The notes below the pieces were generated by a model. The model had not been told where the DNA came from and searched no databases. It saw only the letters and a program-made list of their open reading frames with translations. From Atopobiaceae bacterium (GTDB lineage Bacteria; Actinomycetota; Coriobacteriia; Coriobacteriales; Atopobiaceae), in contig JAFWIE010000052.1 in the NCBI GenBank assembly GCA_017533825.1, positions 1-64,000 on the forward strand: 64,000 bases of DNA. Reading direction: 5' to 3'. The position numbers and the translations under genes are program-made. Shown in pieces: positions 33,301 to 38,886 of the stretch (position 1 is its first letter; each line of letters opens with the position of its first letter).

Positions 33301-36283
33301 CGAGTCCCACAAGGACGACACGCGTCCCGAGTCCGTTGAGGTCAAGCTCCAGTCCAAGGGCGTCGCAGGTACGTGGGACGATGTCGAGGGCAAGACGGCT
33401 ACCGTCACGGCGGATGATTTGAGCTACGAGTTCACCGACCTGCCGAAGTATGACGGCATCACCGAGTACGAGTACCGCGTCGTCGAGGTTGAGGTCCCCG
33501 AAGGGTACGTAGCCACGGGTGGCACGATCGATGACGACTACGTGATTACCAACACCATCGTGGACAAGCGTGATGCCGAGGAGCCCGTGGTTCTCACGGT
33601 GCGCAAGGAAGGCGACGAGGGCGAGGTCCTTGCCGGGGCGACGTTCGAGTTGACCGCCGAAGACGGCACCACCAAGGAATACGTGACGGGCGAGGACGGC
33701 ACGGCAAGCATCGAGTTCACGACGACGGGTACGTGGACCCTGCGCGAGACCGTGGCGCCGGCCGGCTACCTGCTCAACACGCAGGTCTACGACATCGAGG
33801 TCGAGCGTGACGGCATCAAGAGCATCACGTACGACCAGGGCGATGCCATCTGGACGTGGCTCTACAACCTCGTCGTGCGTCCGGACTACGTTGACAACGT
33901 CCTCACCGTCAACGACGAGAAGACCACCGTTGCGGTTCACAAGCGCGACCTCTCGACGGGCCAGGCACTCACGGGTGCGACGCTACAGGTGCTCGATCCC
34001 AGCGGGAAGGTGGTTAAGGAGTGGACCTCCGACGGCACCGAACACACTGTTGAACATCTGGTAACGGGTGTGACCTACACGCTGCACGAGGCAGCTGCGC
34101 CTCGGGGCTACCATGCGGCGGCCGATGCCAAGTTCACCATCGATGTGGACGGAACGGTGAAGAGCAGCGGAACCATGGACGGCAACGCGCTCGTAGTCAC
34201 GAACACCACGTCGGAGCTGACCGGCACGGCAACGATCCAGGCCTCCAAGCTAGTCTCGGGTGAGGATGGTTGGGACGAGAACGAGGAGTTCGAGCTGACG
34301 CTTGCAAAGGCCGACCCGACCACGTCTGACGTCATAGCCGACGATACGGTGATGGTGAAGAGCGGACAGACGGGCGTCTTCGGCACCATCACCTACATCC
34401 AGGAAGGCACGTACAACTACGTGATCTCCGAGATGCCCGGTACGGCTGACGACATGACCTACGACCCCGCGCCGCGCTATGCGCGCGTTGTGGTGGCACG
34501 CAACGATAACGGTTCGGCGCTCGAAACCACAGTGTCCTATAGCGAGGACCAGAAGACGTGGGAGAGCGACGTGCCTACGTTCCACAACACCCATGGCGCT
34601 CGCATAGACAAGTTCGTTGCCGGTGGCGCGCAGCTCAACGTCACGAATCCCAACCAGACCTTTGAGTACGAGATTGTTGCGCTCATGACGAGCGATGCGG
34701 TGAGCGCCGTAGTAGAGGACAGCCTGAGCGAGAACCTCGAGTTCGTCAGCACGCCTGAAGAGGTCAAGGTCGAGGACCTCGGCACGTACAACAACCATCG
34801 CGAACACGGTTCGGTCTCGGCCACCGGCGTGGCGATTGACGCGGCGAACGTGGGTGTCTACATAGAGGGAAAGACCATGACTGTCTTCCTGTGGAATGTG
34901 GACGGAGCGAATGGTACCGACCTGCGTGGGCACTGGGTGAGGATCAGCTTCCAAGCGAAACTCGCCTCGACGTTGACGGCCGGAGAGATTAACAACGTGG
35001 CAACCTACAACATCTACGACGCGAACTTCACGCGCGATATGGAGCCACCTGAGCCCATACATGGCGGGGAAACGCCGAACGCGACGGTCGTTCCCACCGT
35101 GGACATTGACGTCACCAAGGTGTGGCAGGATGCCGAAGGCAACGAGGCAGAGTGGCCCGAGGGTGCAGAGGTTACCGTTGAGCTGCTTGCGAATGGCGAG
35201 CCAACCGGGCAGGAACTCACGCTCACGACGACGGAGTCCACGGGGCAGTTCAGCTATATGGACGCCAACGACAAGGACGGCAATGCCATCGACTACACGG
35301 TGCGTGAGGTGTCTGTGACCGATGCGCCCGCGGGCTTCACGACGATGCCGATCACCGGCTCCGTGGACGAGGGCTTCACCATTACCAACAGGTTGCCGGC
35401 AGAGGAGAAGCCGGGACCCGAAACCACGAGCGTCAAGGTCACCAAGGCGTGGTTGGACGCCGAGGGCGAGGAAGCCGAATGGCCCGAAGGCGCCACCGTG
35501 ACGGTCGAACTTCTCGCGAACAACGAGCCCCTCAGCCCGAGTGTGACGATGGAATTGACGGAAGACAAGCAGTCGGACACCTTCGATAACCTGACAGTGG
35601 CAGAAGATGTGGAGTACACGGTGCGCGAGACCAAGGTCGAGGGCGTCAGTGGCTACACAACCGACGGACCCGAAGGCGATGCGGCGGAAGGCTTCGTCAT
35701 CACGAACTATCCCGGAGAGAAGGAACCCGGCGAGCCTGGTGAGCCCGTAACCGTCCCGGTCGAGAAGGTCTGGGAGGATGCTGATGGCAACGAGATCGAT
35801 TGGCCTGAAGGCGTCACGGTGACGATCGAGCTCTACGCGGATGGCGAGGCTACGGGCAAGATACTCCAGCTGACGGCGGACATGCCAGACGCTGAATTCG
35901 AGGAGTTGAAGGAAGGCCCGGAGTACACGGTGCGCGAGACCAAGGTCGAAGGCGACGTCGATAGCTTCTCGACGGAGGTTGAAGGCGATGCGGAGAGTGG
36001 CTTCACGATTCGCAACGTGATGAGTGGGTCCAAGACTCCGGGAAAGAAGGACACGCCTACCCAGAATCCCACGGACAAGACGACTACTCAGAAGACGACC
36101 TCTCAGGGTGGTTCGAGCACGCAAGGTGCGAAGAGCACGACCACCACGACTAGCCAGCCGGTGACAACCACGAAGACTTCGACGCCTAAGACGGGCGACC
36201 CCACGATGGGCGTTGCTCTGCCGGCAATCGTCGGCGCGGTCGTAGTCGCTGTCGGCATCAAGAAACGTCGTCGTAATGCGTAA
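18386..36283 (+). CDS. Giant multidomain cell-wall adhesin with pilin-type isopeptide domains
   Basis: One 5965-residue protein. In order: signal peptide (about 1-35); S/T/D-rich stretch; a small beta domain (about 110-210); an acidic E/K/Q repeat region (to about 330); an adhesin-like head of large beta domains (about 350-1300); two SpaA-type domains (from about 1307 and 1567); 22 consecutive streptococcal pilin isopeptide-linkage (FctA-type) domains (about 1850-4955), each with an early Lys (GTK-x-L-x-G), a Glu strand (YTVTE-type) and a closing Asn (F-x-N-x-Y-x-A); a Cna-B domain; two SpaA domains; a 23rd FctA-type domain; an isopeptide D2-like domain (about 5404-5570); three Cna-B domains; a T/S/Q-rich stalk; sorting signal TPKTGD (5933-5938), membrane helix and KKRRRNA tail. 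The frame starts at GTG 18377, but AGAGGGG 8 nt before ATG 18386 sets the start. Such domains form internal Lys-Asn bonds, giving a stiff, protease-resistant stalk. Ligand unknown. Confidence 0.93.
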   Translation: MRGKRKSSNALRAALSVLLSISMVTSGVPTTAVAKAVEEFTSSQGVGNPEDASSQTSDAMTDGSGVTSNTPTDATGSSDDANRDDTATVSRDETSDEANKEQSSYGSILVRVEVRGIPAEVAPTEHAVTVQNADGLYLNDVHEFVEEEARLHIAQAGELDLAEVPVGTYTVREVSEDRDIGDYTYNDKASKPEVQLEVTEGDSAEATLVSVYESTEAQESEEKSDEQKSEEGESEEQESEEQPDKEAEEQKAEENADEQKADEKAEEKSDEQQPEKQEPQSDEQAAPKAEDKQSSVGEEDEAKEPTPEAEPETEAKQKTAANDQTKKGPALRSTKSGGAGDALKAGGDDAAEDDYTEREETNNLNLLLDEGGLTITSMGKTYDLTNLAEGETVELEKGEPFTLHLSFAENDHYGFKKDETPLVYSLPRGMTLPDSFDSFTFDMDLGDEGTLKDNRVEYDRENNQLKVYWNTDDADGMDALYASPEVMFQIDVSATMEGTLEQIEFSQDLVVEVNQTESHSAKVEKTGTYNKETNQVDYTVTVTSIGRNTNVVAEDKLTGKALSYNWDDDSKPKTVVSYAGEADPAPQFTVPDQDRKCDGFKLIIPSMANGEVFSFTYSANVDTQELGTSGEQDTLAAGNEVTVLGVTTPAPATLIDWSDISKDARLVSPSTIDSRTVEWTIVTNNSRIGSFAGSHIKDSIDQGSRDRMTYTGAGLTIKVYDQDNRLYETRDVAWDEVGVTDLESDQAWDYLVPTTDGIYKYEITYQTRVALKDKNESFRVENTAESRGGTADGFIDLGPGVGESIYYHKTVNAVTEDHVDWDLSIDVPANSYWATEQFVITDTLPSMQIDGTWYYDTFDSLQQEPSYEEAGMSHTIGTSASNHDEFYKLSLVDPNGEVGQQVVLTFYHLDSEGHEQPGLSPDAEARTISLRIRSKNNQDWLNQSAEKIKDRRLLTHKNSVTVNRYGAKSASAYIAERILKKELVPLGEDENGKPIYMGRDEDGMPYYQFRLTILGITEDQLRTNPIALVDAFNADGAQYFAYDDASAKLLGGDDDVELKTLRNGPFTSPSNTKTDFYAESTDAGVNFHLTSLESSDLLDSENNNTPYGTYAIEYRIKVKDAEALSALNQRSITAHEANERSQESGDEEEGSGVISMTNSINGYGGTDSIPFDYEYEALDKSMLAESGSNVASYTINVNPDKCKLNGGKPMELTDKFSPNQSIQYDTIRVTKAINKDGQDMTSAISWDFRGNVGTFVIPDETAVTITYSSTLLPRENESYWNEARMKGYHEKAKQTLTVTQSASGSAKSYKLRVFKYADGKMEKGLSGATFRLLDASGKIVKYRKKRVENGVTIHEKGNPVTVTTGEDGYATLFLHMGKDGVALRKNTVYYLDEIQAPVGYRSDYVHYGFVISDNPDYHAPDGVYVYHSNDILKVRNTPEEADLTIVKRFAGSVQLTAEQKSKISFRIDYRANETDDWSTIENITYNDENFVDGVYTLPPNEYKAGQYRVTEIASDLDLPGDVVRTVTYLVNGEETTLDEDGAVDLTIEDVGEKKSHQVIVTNEYDKMQYDFTKVDSSTGAVVPGAEFTTYAVNGGSTVKTYKTNKNGTFSIAKADGYADDTLYYVVETKAPNGYIQPSDIGFSGSGAYFQKYYFFFSNGDAVPAGLPADASAVNLAKVYASEEVANEKTFMTMAKIEAKKNADKLLVRKDFAFELLDAAGNVIVTKSAQQGGTANLNRTFSTADLYDPETEEFLASKQFHYTLREKIPAGAQAYDKTTGLPVTGVTYSDAMTSEQRQSYTWKQNGFTYSSKEVPVTVTVTRSEDENNIGKLSASVAYGTAPTADANLFTNAYEAKGEADVAVGKKLTGKVLQAGQFSFTLSGNGQNQTKTNAADGSVTFDAMRYDEKDLDPDTLSKTYIYTISENSFNIPGVSRDTSNGPSNIYAQVTLIDQRNGTINTAVKYFKDAACTQELTGSNIAFVNRYRASGNLTLKTDKTFEDDYWPKGTARYTFKVTHDTSDGYTKDVPSFSNIVLNASDRSVTGGHASFDLNNLKDDSAPTGYASSRTFKYRVSEQSRSNNGVTYDAKVIPLKLTITDDGAGHITVTSLELGTDNTNRVDDIVGRNAAGVGGTFNVAPGTDSFKNSYDASGTAEIPVLKKISGERSWQDFDSFTFTLKAETDGAPMPSGDGLTTNQDGSVSLTITNDTANHTGVFGNITRTLADIKQSVGDGYVNPASKTYAYTITETIPDDAKSTEGDLTYGTAEPDERVSHDWVLDGVTYHGAPHQIELTFKDGGSGTIVPTLVDKVVSETQPVSNVSFDNHYKADGQALIEVGKSLEGWQLAKAENQTFTFTLKSATSGSDAAPIRYKDADGVHSVDEMTKTVTLNNGTGKATFDLLYYDTDSNKHNNFVYQISESFPNGKTSENTGITLANPIYAKVDLRPDDLHGQLTPTVTYYSNAACACTQKLTGDAVAFKNKYKPEGELALKSTKTFENNYWPVGAKKTKSYSFDITSTDSSAPTFSDIVLNAENHSVSGGIAQFTIDHLDQNAENGEKTYTYTVSEVVPSGAQGRTLNGVTYSNETHTLELKLRDDGEGHIIPSVRFDGTGDFTEITSTSSAPNVGSYENSYDAEGDGYIKVSKLIDGRAWKNGETYGFTLVPAEGSLPVVGDTTVSVGAGETKSFGKIHATLANLVTDGVYASSKSFDYQIFETIPDGAKSTEGDLTYGTATPAVRKNHDWIYEGVTYKGAPRDVVLTFTDEGNGHLAYTVKEGTKDVTNSGSSFTNTYHAEGTAELKVTKSFDAQEWPGNQTFSFDLAETNRGNLPKNAGGQTVTHVTSTKDQPTQTFGTITYTEADMKTNGVYAKDKYFTYTVKETVPSDKKGVIYDTTTHTVTVHVVDNQDGTLSTSYTFSNDDAWSATATDATATIRNSYDASTKINVAGGKAVDVAHVSKDGFGFTLVPAEGSPAQTNTTATSAADGSFSFQNLTFELADIEQTVDGKKTYPATTFTYTIKENDITKNGYTKGEGASDVTVTVDVSYNANTGVLTATPSYKRGETLLNAATFTNSYDATGSIALSGTKVLTGRAIANDDKWNFTLTPVTAGAPIRTTKGGETQTSLTVQNAAGTYALGTLYYQLSDLANGNGGYLEEKTFSYKVTEADPAGTENRHIVNDDAASNGKTLSVKVAQHKTNGKYDGTLSVTLVGAETAPTFTNKYTAAGEVYVPGTKKMAGRDFWNATDPWTFTVAATSPTPNAPLVMSRNDPSRTSIEVVDGKGIAYVVKSDKLWDYGFHLSYTLEDLKNADGTYASEKTFYYTVTESGTAQGVSNDPEATRTIAITVTDPQKGDGKLNVALAPTSSSTEYVNTYHAAGSTTVVAAKALDGRKLEKDAFTFTLTGEGQNQSKTNDADGRVAFDAINYNESDLGKTYHYTVKEAVPTPLVNGYTYDKSEFDVAVAVTVSPADAAKLVATQTIKQTKDKDGNAIEDGKPVSAIGFSNTYVATGTLKLTATKSFEGNYWPTDPSGFDFELVATGDNASKAPAFGTGKATATEESQTAEFGTASFSLANLSKDADGRYLPTTYTYTVNEVVPEGAQNGKLNGVTYAAQPHALALTLTDDGEGHIVPTAEVDGEDVTLTDGSLWAGDFRNTYEAAGEARFFAMKTLTDHDLTAGMFSFELEGPHAGGTSNAQTVSNGNVGDDVSKATFAPVPFTMADLAITNDSGKITGYEKSKTFEYKIREVIPEGATDNHDETFTKDGITYRAQEQSFVVTLTDQGDGHLAVAYGRGEDAASEFGGASFRNTYDADGDVAIEGTKGLLGRAMRAGDDWTFTLTGVNGAPVRTSKGGQTQQSVEAHNDGTDGFSFGSLHYQLSDLKEEDGRYVPTTYTYTVTESNGKNGAIPGVTLDTPKTFDVVVADKGNGELTVTSDAAEKLGFSNTYTATGTATIAGAKELSGRAFQEGDAWSFTISSGDQNAPLPSQKTVTITPSEGQSAAFQFGAITYDVSLLADVTPEADGSRTKTYTYTIAESGEVTNVTNDASKTVKVTISDNATGALAVTTDVTEDKPLVFANDYDASGETTLEGTKLIEGRSFKAGDTWTFTVTNDQGAPMPEHTSVTVNPSSGTSVALDFGKISYTEADAGKRYIYTVLETGSIANVTNDAAQTVIVNIADNGDGTLAITNSSKDEKTPLEFTNVYHSNGDADLKGTKTLAGRAFKSGDKWAFDVTASKSTPMPERTSVVVEPTEGSSALIDFGTIHFTQDDLADVEPAADGSRTKTFTYTITESGTVASVDNDAAKTVSITAVDDGNGRIMTISSTSETPLVFANVYTAKGETTIHGLKTLSGRAFQQGDAWTFSIASANEKAPLPEKASVTIDASDKASFTLGPIAYTEADAGQTYTYTVTETGDVAGVTNAAAQTVSVKVEDNGDGTLKLTNPAKDEESALVFANIYKATGSTTLSATKTLTGRTFQKGDVWDFKVTADDPNAPMPQIPEVTLNTINNTTANFGTINYTEADAGKIYTYTITETGDVDGVTNDEPQVVTVKVEDNGDGTLKVTNSAEETGASFTNVYDAEGKAKLSGTKMIVGRDFKSGDTATMKIEAVTKDAPMPERSTVTVNPTEGKNIAYAFDDITYTLADLQKDASGDAVETTFTYKVTESSYAMDGVTKDNAEYTVDVTVKDLRNGELDVKVSDNATKLDFTNVYDASGVAKLGGTKFIDTRDFRPGDTATFAIEAITKDAPMPEHSTVTVNPTEGKSIAYAFDDITYTLADLQKDDAGNAVETTFTYKVTESACTMDGVTKDATEHEVTVTVTDALDGTLTVVPGENAKTLDFTNTYSTQTGVTLGATKTLANRDLKAGAFTFQLLDAQGKVLDEKENDAEGNVTFDELTYSIPDAGKSFTYIIKEVVPEGAKDNLYGCVTYDTHEEQVEVNVTYDDVAGVLTATANKDAEDIVFANTFETTEIAGHKVWVDDESHKDDTRPESVEVKLQSKGVAGTWDDVEGKTATVTADDLSYEFTDLPKYDGITEYEYRVVEVEVPEGYVATGGTIDDDYVITNTIVDKRDAEEPVVLTVRKEGDEGEVLAGATFELTAEDGTTKEYVTGEDGTASIEFTTTGTWTLRETVAPAGYLLNTQVYDIEVERDGIKSITYDQGDAIWTWLYNLVVRPDYVDNVLTVNDEKTTVAVHKRDLSTGQALTGATLQVLDPSGKVVKEWTSDGTEHTVEHLVTGVTYTLHEAAAPRGYHAAADAKFTIDVDGTVKSSGTMDGNALVVTNTTSELTGTATIQASKLVSGEDGWDENEEFELTLAKADPTTSDVIADDTVMVKSGQTGVFGTITYIQEGTYNYVISEMPGTADDMTYDPAPRYARVVVARNDNGSALETTVSYSEDQKTWESDVPTFHNTHGARIDKFVAGGAQLNVTNPNQTFEYEIVALMTSDAVSAVVEDSLSENLEFVSTPEEVKVEDLGTYNNHREHGSVSATGVAIDAANVGVYIEGKTMTVFLWNVDGANGTDLRGHWVRISFQAKLASTLTAGEINNVATYNIYDANFTRDMEPPEPIHGGETPNATVVPTVDIDVTKVWQDAEGNEAEWPEGAEVTVELLANGEPTGQELTLTTTESTGQFSYMDANDKDGNAIDYTVREVSVTDAPAGFTTMPITGSVDEGFTITNRLPAEEKPGPETTSVKVTKAWLDAEGEEAEWPEGATVTVELLANNEPLSPSVTMELTEDKQSDTFDNLTVAEDVEYTVRETKVEGVSGYTTDGPEGDAAEGFVITNYPGEKEPGEPGEPVTVPVEKVWEDADGNEIDWPEGVTVTIELYADGEATGKILQLTADMPDAEFEELKEGPEYTVRETKVEGDVDSFSTEVEGDAESGFTIRNVMSGSKTPGKKDTPTQNPTDKTTTQKTTSQGGSSTQGAKSTTTTTSQPVTTTKTSTPKTGDPTMGVALPAIVGAVVVAVGIKKRRRNA
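32085..32880 (+). repeat. Two adjacent FctA-type repeats duplicated at 399-bp spacing
   Basis: Domains 20 and 21 of the giant adhesin (starting near 32094 and 32493) match almost base for base through their middle, for example 32221-32340 against 32620-32739, at an offset of 399 bp (133 codons). The other domains are diverged at DNA level, so this pair is the youngest duplication. Confidence 0.72.
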
Positions 36284-36328
36284 TCGCAGCGTGCGTAACT
36301 GCATCGCGGCACGAGGTTAACCCAATGA

Positions 36329-36371
36329 GGGAGCCGCCACGGGGTAAGTCCCCGTGGCGGCTCCCTTGTTC
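36329..36371. terminator. Bidirectional terminator between giant adhesin and NYN genes
   Basis: GGGAGCCGCCACGGGG (36329-36344) pairs perfectly with CCCCGTGGCGGCTCCC (36350-36365) over 16 bp with loop TAAGT, followed by TTGTTC. It separates the convergent adhesin and NYN-domain genes and can serve both. Confidence 0.82.
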
Positions 36372-36412
36372 GCGGCTCCCGAAGGGGTGCTCCCTGCGGT
36401 TTGTTTGTACAG

Positions 36413-37396
36413 CTACTTTACGAGACGTGCCTGCTGGCGGTTGGCACCAACCACCTTGACACCCTTGATGCTGTCGGCGAACTTGCTGAACTGCGCATAG
36501 CCAGCATCCTTCAGGCTGAAGTTGGGGAACGCTTGGTACACCTCGTTCGCTAGGGCCGAGAGCTGCATCGTCTTTGACGGCTCCTTTGAAAGGCGCTCGC
36601 GCACAAATGCCGTGACGCGTGACTGAAGGTCGCGCGTGTCTGCGAACGAGACGTAATGTATGCCGCCATTCTCCACGATCTCGAAGCGCTTCATGTCTCC
36701 GATCATCTTGGAGAGCTTCGTGTAGCCAAAGGTCCGCACGTCGAAGTCAGGGTAGCGATTGTGGAGGCCATTGCCAACCGCGCCGAGCGGCGTGTCCTCG
36801 CCCTTGCCGTCATTGTTGCGGACGATGCCCGCCACGACGCGTTCGACGTCCTTGAGCGTGAGCTCAGCCGGTGCGTTTGAGGTATCGTTCGTATCGGGCT
36901 CCGGAGCATCGGCAGCCTCCTCGCGCGAGGCAAGCAGCTCAATGTTGACGAAGGTGGTACAAGCGCGGCGGAACGAGACGCTCGTCTGGTTGCGACCCAT
37001 GCCCACCACGTGCATACCGCTCTCGCGCAAGCGCTGGGCGAGACGCGTGAAGTCGCTGTCGGAGCTCACGATGATGAAGCCATCGACCTTGCCGGCGTAG
37101 AGTATGTCCATCGCATCGATGATGAGCGTGGAGTCGGTTGCGTTCTTGCCCGCAGACTCGCCTGGCTTGTGGCTCTTTACATTGCTGAATTGCTGTACGG
37201 GTGTGATGGCGTTGTCGAGGAGCTTGGTACGCCATCCTGCGGCTTGCGGGTCAGTGAAGTCGCCGTAAATGCGGCGATAGGTCGCAATGCCGTGTTTGGG
37301 GACTTCGCTGAGGATGGTGGAGAGATACTTGGAAGATATGTTGTCTGCATCGATGAGCAATGCGAGACGGGGTACTTGGTCATTTGATGCCGCCAT
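36413..37396 (-). CDS. NYN-domain RNase-like protein with two LOTUS/OST-HTH domains
   Basis: A 327-residue protein. Residues 8-155 form a NYN (PIN-like) domain: LALLIDADNIS holds the first acidic pair, DSTLIIDAMDILY and DGFIIVSSDSDFTRLA hold the other conserved acidic residues expected for a metal-dependent nuclease. A linker rich in Asp, Asn and Pro follows, then two OST-HTH/LOTUS-like domains (about 185-255 and 262-327; note the parallel phrases YPDFDVRTFGYTKLSKMI and FPNFSLKDAGYAQFSKFA). LOTUS domains bind RNA, including G-rich RNA, so an RNA-processing role is likely but the target is unknown. GGAGG lies 10 nt before the ATG. It sits between the adhesin and the second pilus block, on the opposite strand. 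Confidence 0.88.
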   Translation of the reverse strand: MAASNDQVPRLALLIDADNISSKYLSTILSEVPKHGIATYRRIYGDFTDPQAAGWRTKLLDNAITPVQQFSNVKSHKPGESAGKNATDSTLIIDAMDILYAGKVDGFIIVSSDSDFTRLAQRLRESGMHVVGMGRNQTSVSFRRACTTFVNIELLASREEAADAPEPDTNDTSNAPAELTLKDVERVVAGIVRNNDGKGEDTPLGAVGNGLHNRYPDFDVRTFGYTKLSKMIGDMKRFEIVENGGIHYVSFADTRDLQSRVTAFVRERLSKEPSKTMQLSALANEVYQAFPNFSLKDAGYAQFSKFADSIKGVKVVGANRQQARLVK

Positions 37397-37723
37397 GGCA
37401 GCTAAACCTCCTTATATTGCGATGATGTGGATAAGTATAAGGGAGAGACATGGAAGGGAGACGAGCCTCCATGCGCATGTCCGCCGAGGACCAACTCGAT
37501 GGACAGATCGCGCAGCTGCGGCCAATAGTACGTAGTTCGTCTCTTGCAAGCGAGCTCCCTTTGGTCGCGTTGCCATGTCATGATAACGCAAGGGGCCCAC
37601 CACGTTTGGTGGGCAGCACGGAGTAAGGCGTTGGCGTCACATACTCCATTTGCCGAGTCGAATACCCCCGAGCACGCATTCGTGCGATAATGCCTACGAA
37701 TGAAGCGGTGGGAGGCGAGAAGG
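37397..37723. other. Intergenic region upstream of NYN gene and small membrane protein
   Basis: This 327-bp divergent gap holds the NYN ribosome site at its left end, a hairpin GCCCACCA-CGTT-TGGTGGGC (37595-37614) and promoter-like bases near 37683. Nothing resembling a tRNA or a riboswitch was seen. Confidence 0.5.
37672..37691 (+). promoter_or_regulatory. Candidate extended -10 promoter with overlapping inverted repeat
   Basis: TGCGATAAT (37683-37691) resembles an extended -10 box, 32 nt before the small membrane protein start. The inverted repeat GCACG-CATT-CGTGC (37672-37685) overlaps it and could be an operator. No good -35 box. Confidence 0.3.
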
Positions 37724-37915
37724 ATGCTCGACAACAAGCAAGGTAACGTAGTGGTACTGGTGGTAGCCATTGTGGTCGCGCTTGCCGTCATCGTGGCTGT
37801 GGGCCTGCTCATCTTTGGTGATTATCTGATTCCCATCATGCAGGGTGCGGCGCCGTACTCATACCTCACGGTGCTTGTGGTGTTCCTCGCCATCCTGTTC
37901 TTTGCGGCCTCATAG
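37724..37915 (+). CDS. Small two-helix membrane protein
   Basis: A 63-residue protein made almost only of two membrane helices (about residues 9-31 and 44-62) joined by a short DYLIPIMQGAAPYSY loop. An in-frame ATG exists at 37700, but GGAGG at 37711-37715 is 8 nt before ATG 37724, so the shorter form is preferred. It ends 33 nt before the prepilin peptidase gene and may be cotranscribed with it. I do not recognise the family; a small accessory subunit of the pilus or envelope is only a guess from position. Confidence 0.6.
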   Translation: MLDNKQGNVVVLVVAIVVALAVIVAVGLLIFGDYLIPIMQGAAPYSYLTVLVVFLAILFFAAS

Positions 37916-37948
37916 TCAGAGGTGTCCGACCAATCGAAAGGTTGACAC

Positions 37949-38764
37949 ATGCCCCTCAACGCTTCGCCCTTCTCTGTGTACTGCACCTGCGTGATTGCCC
38001 TGCTCGGCCTCTGCATGGGCTCGTTTCTCAACTGTCTGGCCTGGCGCATGACCCATGGCGAATCCGTTCTTCATGGTCGCAGTCACTGCACGAGTTGCGG
38101 GCATGTGCTTGGGGTACGCGATCTGGTGCCCGTCTTTAGCTGGCTCTCGACGCGTGGTCGGTGCCGGTACTGTGGTGAGCACGTCAGCTGGCGCTATCCG
38201 GCGACAGAGCTGCTGTGCTGCGTGATCTACGTGTCCATCCTACTTCGGTACGGACTGAGCATCGAGGCCGTCGAGCTCATCGCCTTCGCGAGCGTATTGC
38301 TGGTGCTATCGCTTACCGATCTCGACACGTACATCATTCCGAATGCCACCATCATTACCGCCATCGGCATCCGTTGTGCCTACATCGTGGCATCTGCCTT
38401 CGTGGGACAAGACCCCTTCGTGCTGCTGAGGGACTCGTTCGTGAGCGGCCTCGTGGTGGGGGGTGCGGTGCTTCTGCTCTCGCTCGTGATGGATCGCGTG
38501 CTCGGTCGCGACAGTCTGGGTGGGGGAGACGTCAAACTGCTCTTCGTGGCGGGACTCTACTTTGGCTGGCAACAATGCCTCTTTCTCATCATTGTTGCCT
38601 GCGTCATGGGCATTGTGATGGGGATGCTCGGGCAGAGGGGGCGCGGATCCTCGGAGGGTGAGGAGAGCCGTCTCATACCCTTTGGCCCGGCCATCGCGCT
38701 CGCATGTTGGGTTTGCATGCTGTGCGGCGAGCAGGTCGTTGGCTGGTACGTTGGTCTGTTCTGA
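37949..38764 (+). CDS. pilD: Type IV prepilin peptidase / N-methyltransferase
   Basis: A 271-residue polytopic A24 aspartic peptidase that cuts prepilin leaders and N-methylates the new first residue. The N-terminal GLCMGSFLNCLAWR motif and the cytoplasmic zinc-type module (HCTSCGH and CRYCG) belong to the bifunctional type. The two catalytic Asp lie in SLTDLDTYIIPN and GGGDVKLL, and IPFGPAIAL closes the family pattern. Its expected substrate is the prepilin at 17555-17989. The ribosome site (GAAAGG) is moderate. The gene opens the second pilus block, 18 kb of adhesin DNA away from pilC, yet both blocks face the same way. Confidence 0.95.
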   Translation: MPLNASPFSVYCTCVIALLGLCMGSFLNCLAWRMTHGESVLHGRSHCTSCGHVLGVRDLVPVFSWLSTRGRCRYCGEHVSWRYPATELLCCVIYVSILLRYGLSIEAVELIAFASVLLVLSLTDLDTYIIPNATIITAIGIRCAYIVASAFVGQDPFVLLRDSFVSGLVVGGAVLLLSLVMDRVLGRDSLGGGDVKLLFVAGLYFGWQQCLFLIIVACVMGIVMGMLGQRGRGSSEGEESRLIPFGPAIALACWVCMLCGEQVVGWYVGLF

Positions 38765-38886
38765 GTTCTGGGATGCCTGAATGAGGCAATATGCCATCGA
38801 GAGTGGGCCATCTACGGTTCTTTCACTAGCAAAGGCTTGGTGTTAGCCGTATTATTTATTGGATGCAGACTATCGAGGAGGTGCGC

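Noticed and set aside
20441..36304. Several long minus-strand frames (20441-23089, 28268-30724, 32312-33940, 34250-36304)
   Set aside because: All are opposite the giant adhesin, have biased Arg/Val/Leu/His composition, and no protein family features. They are shadows of its codon usage.
37430..37620. Possible tRNA or small RNA in the gap before the small membrane protein
   Set aside because: Short inverted repeats are present, but no cloverleaf, T-loop (GTTCGAATC-type) or CCA-end region could be placed.
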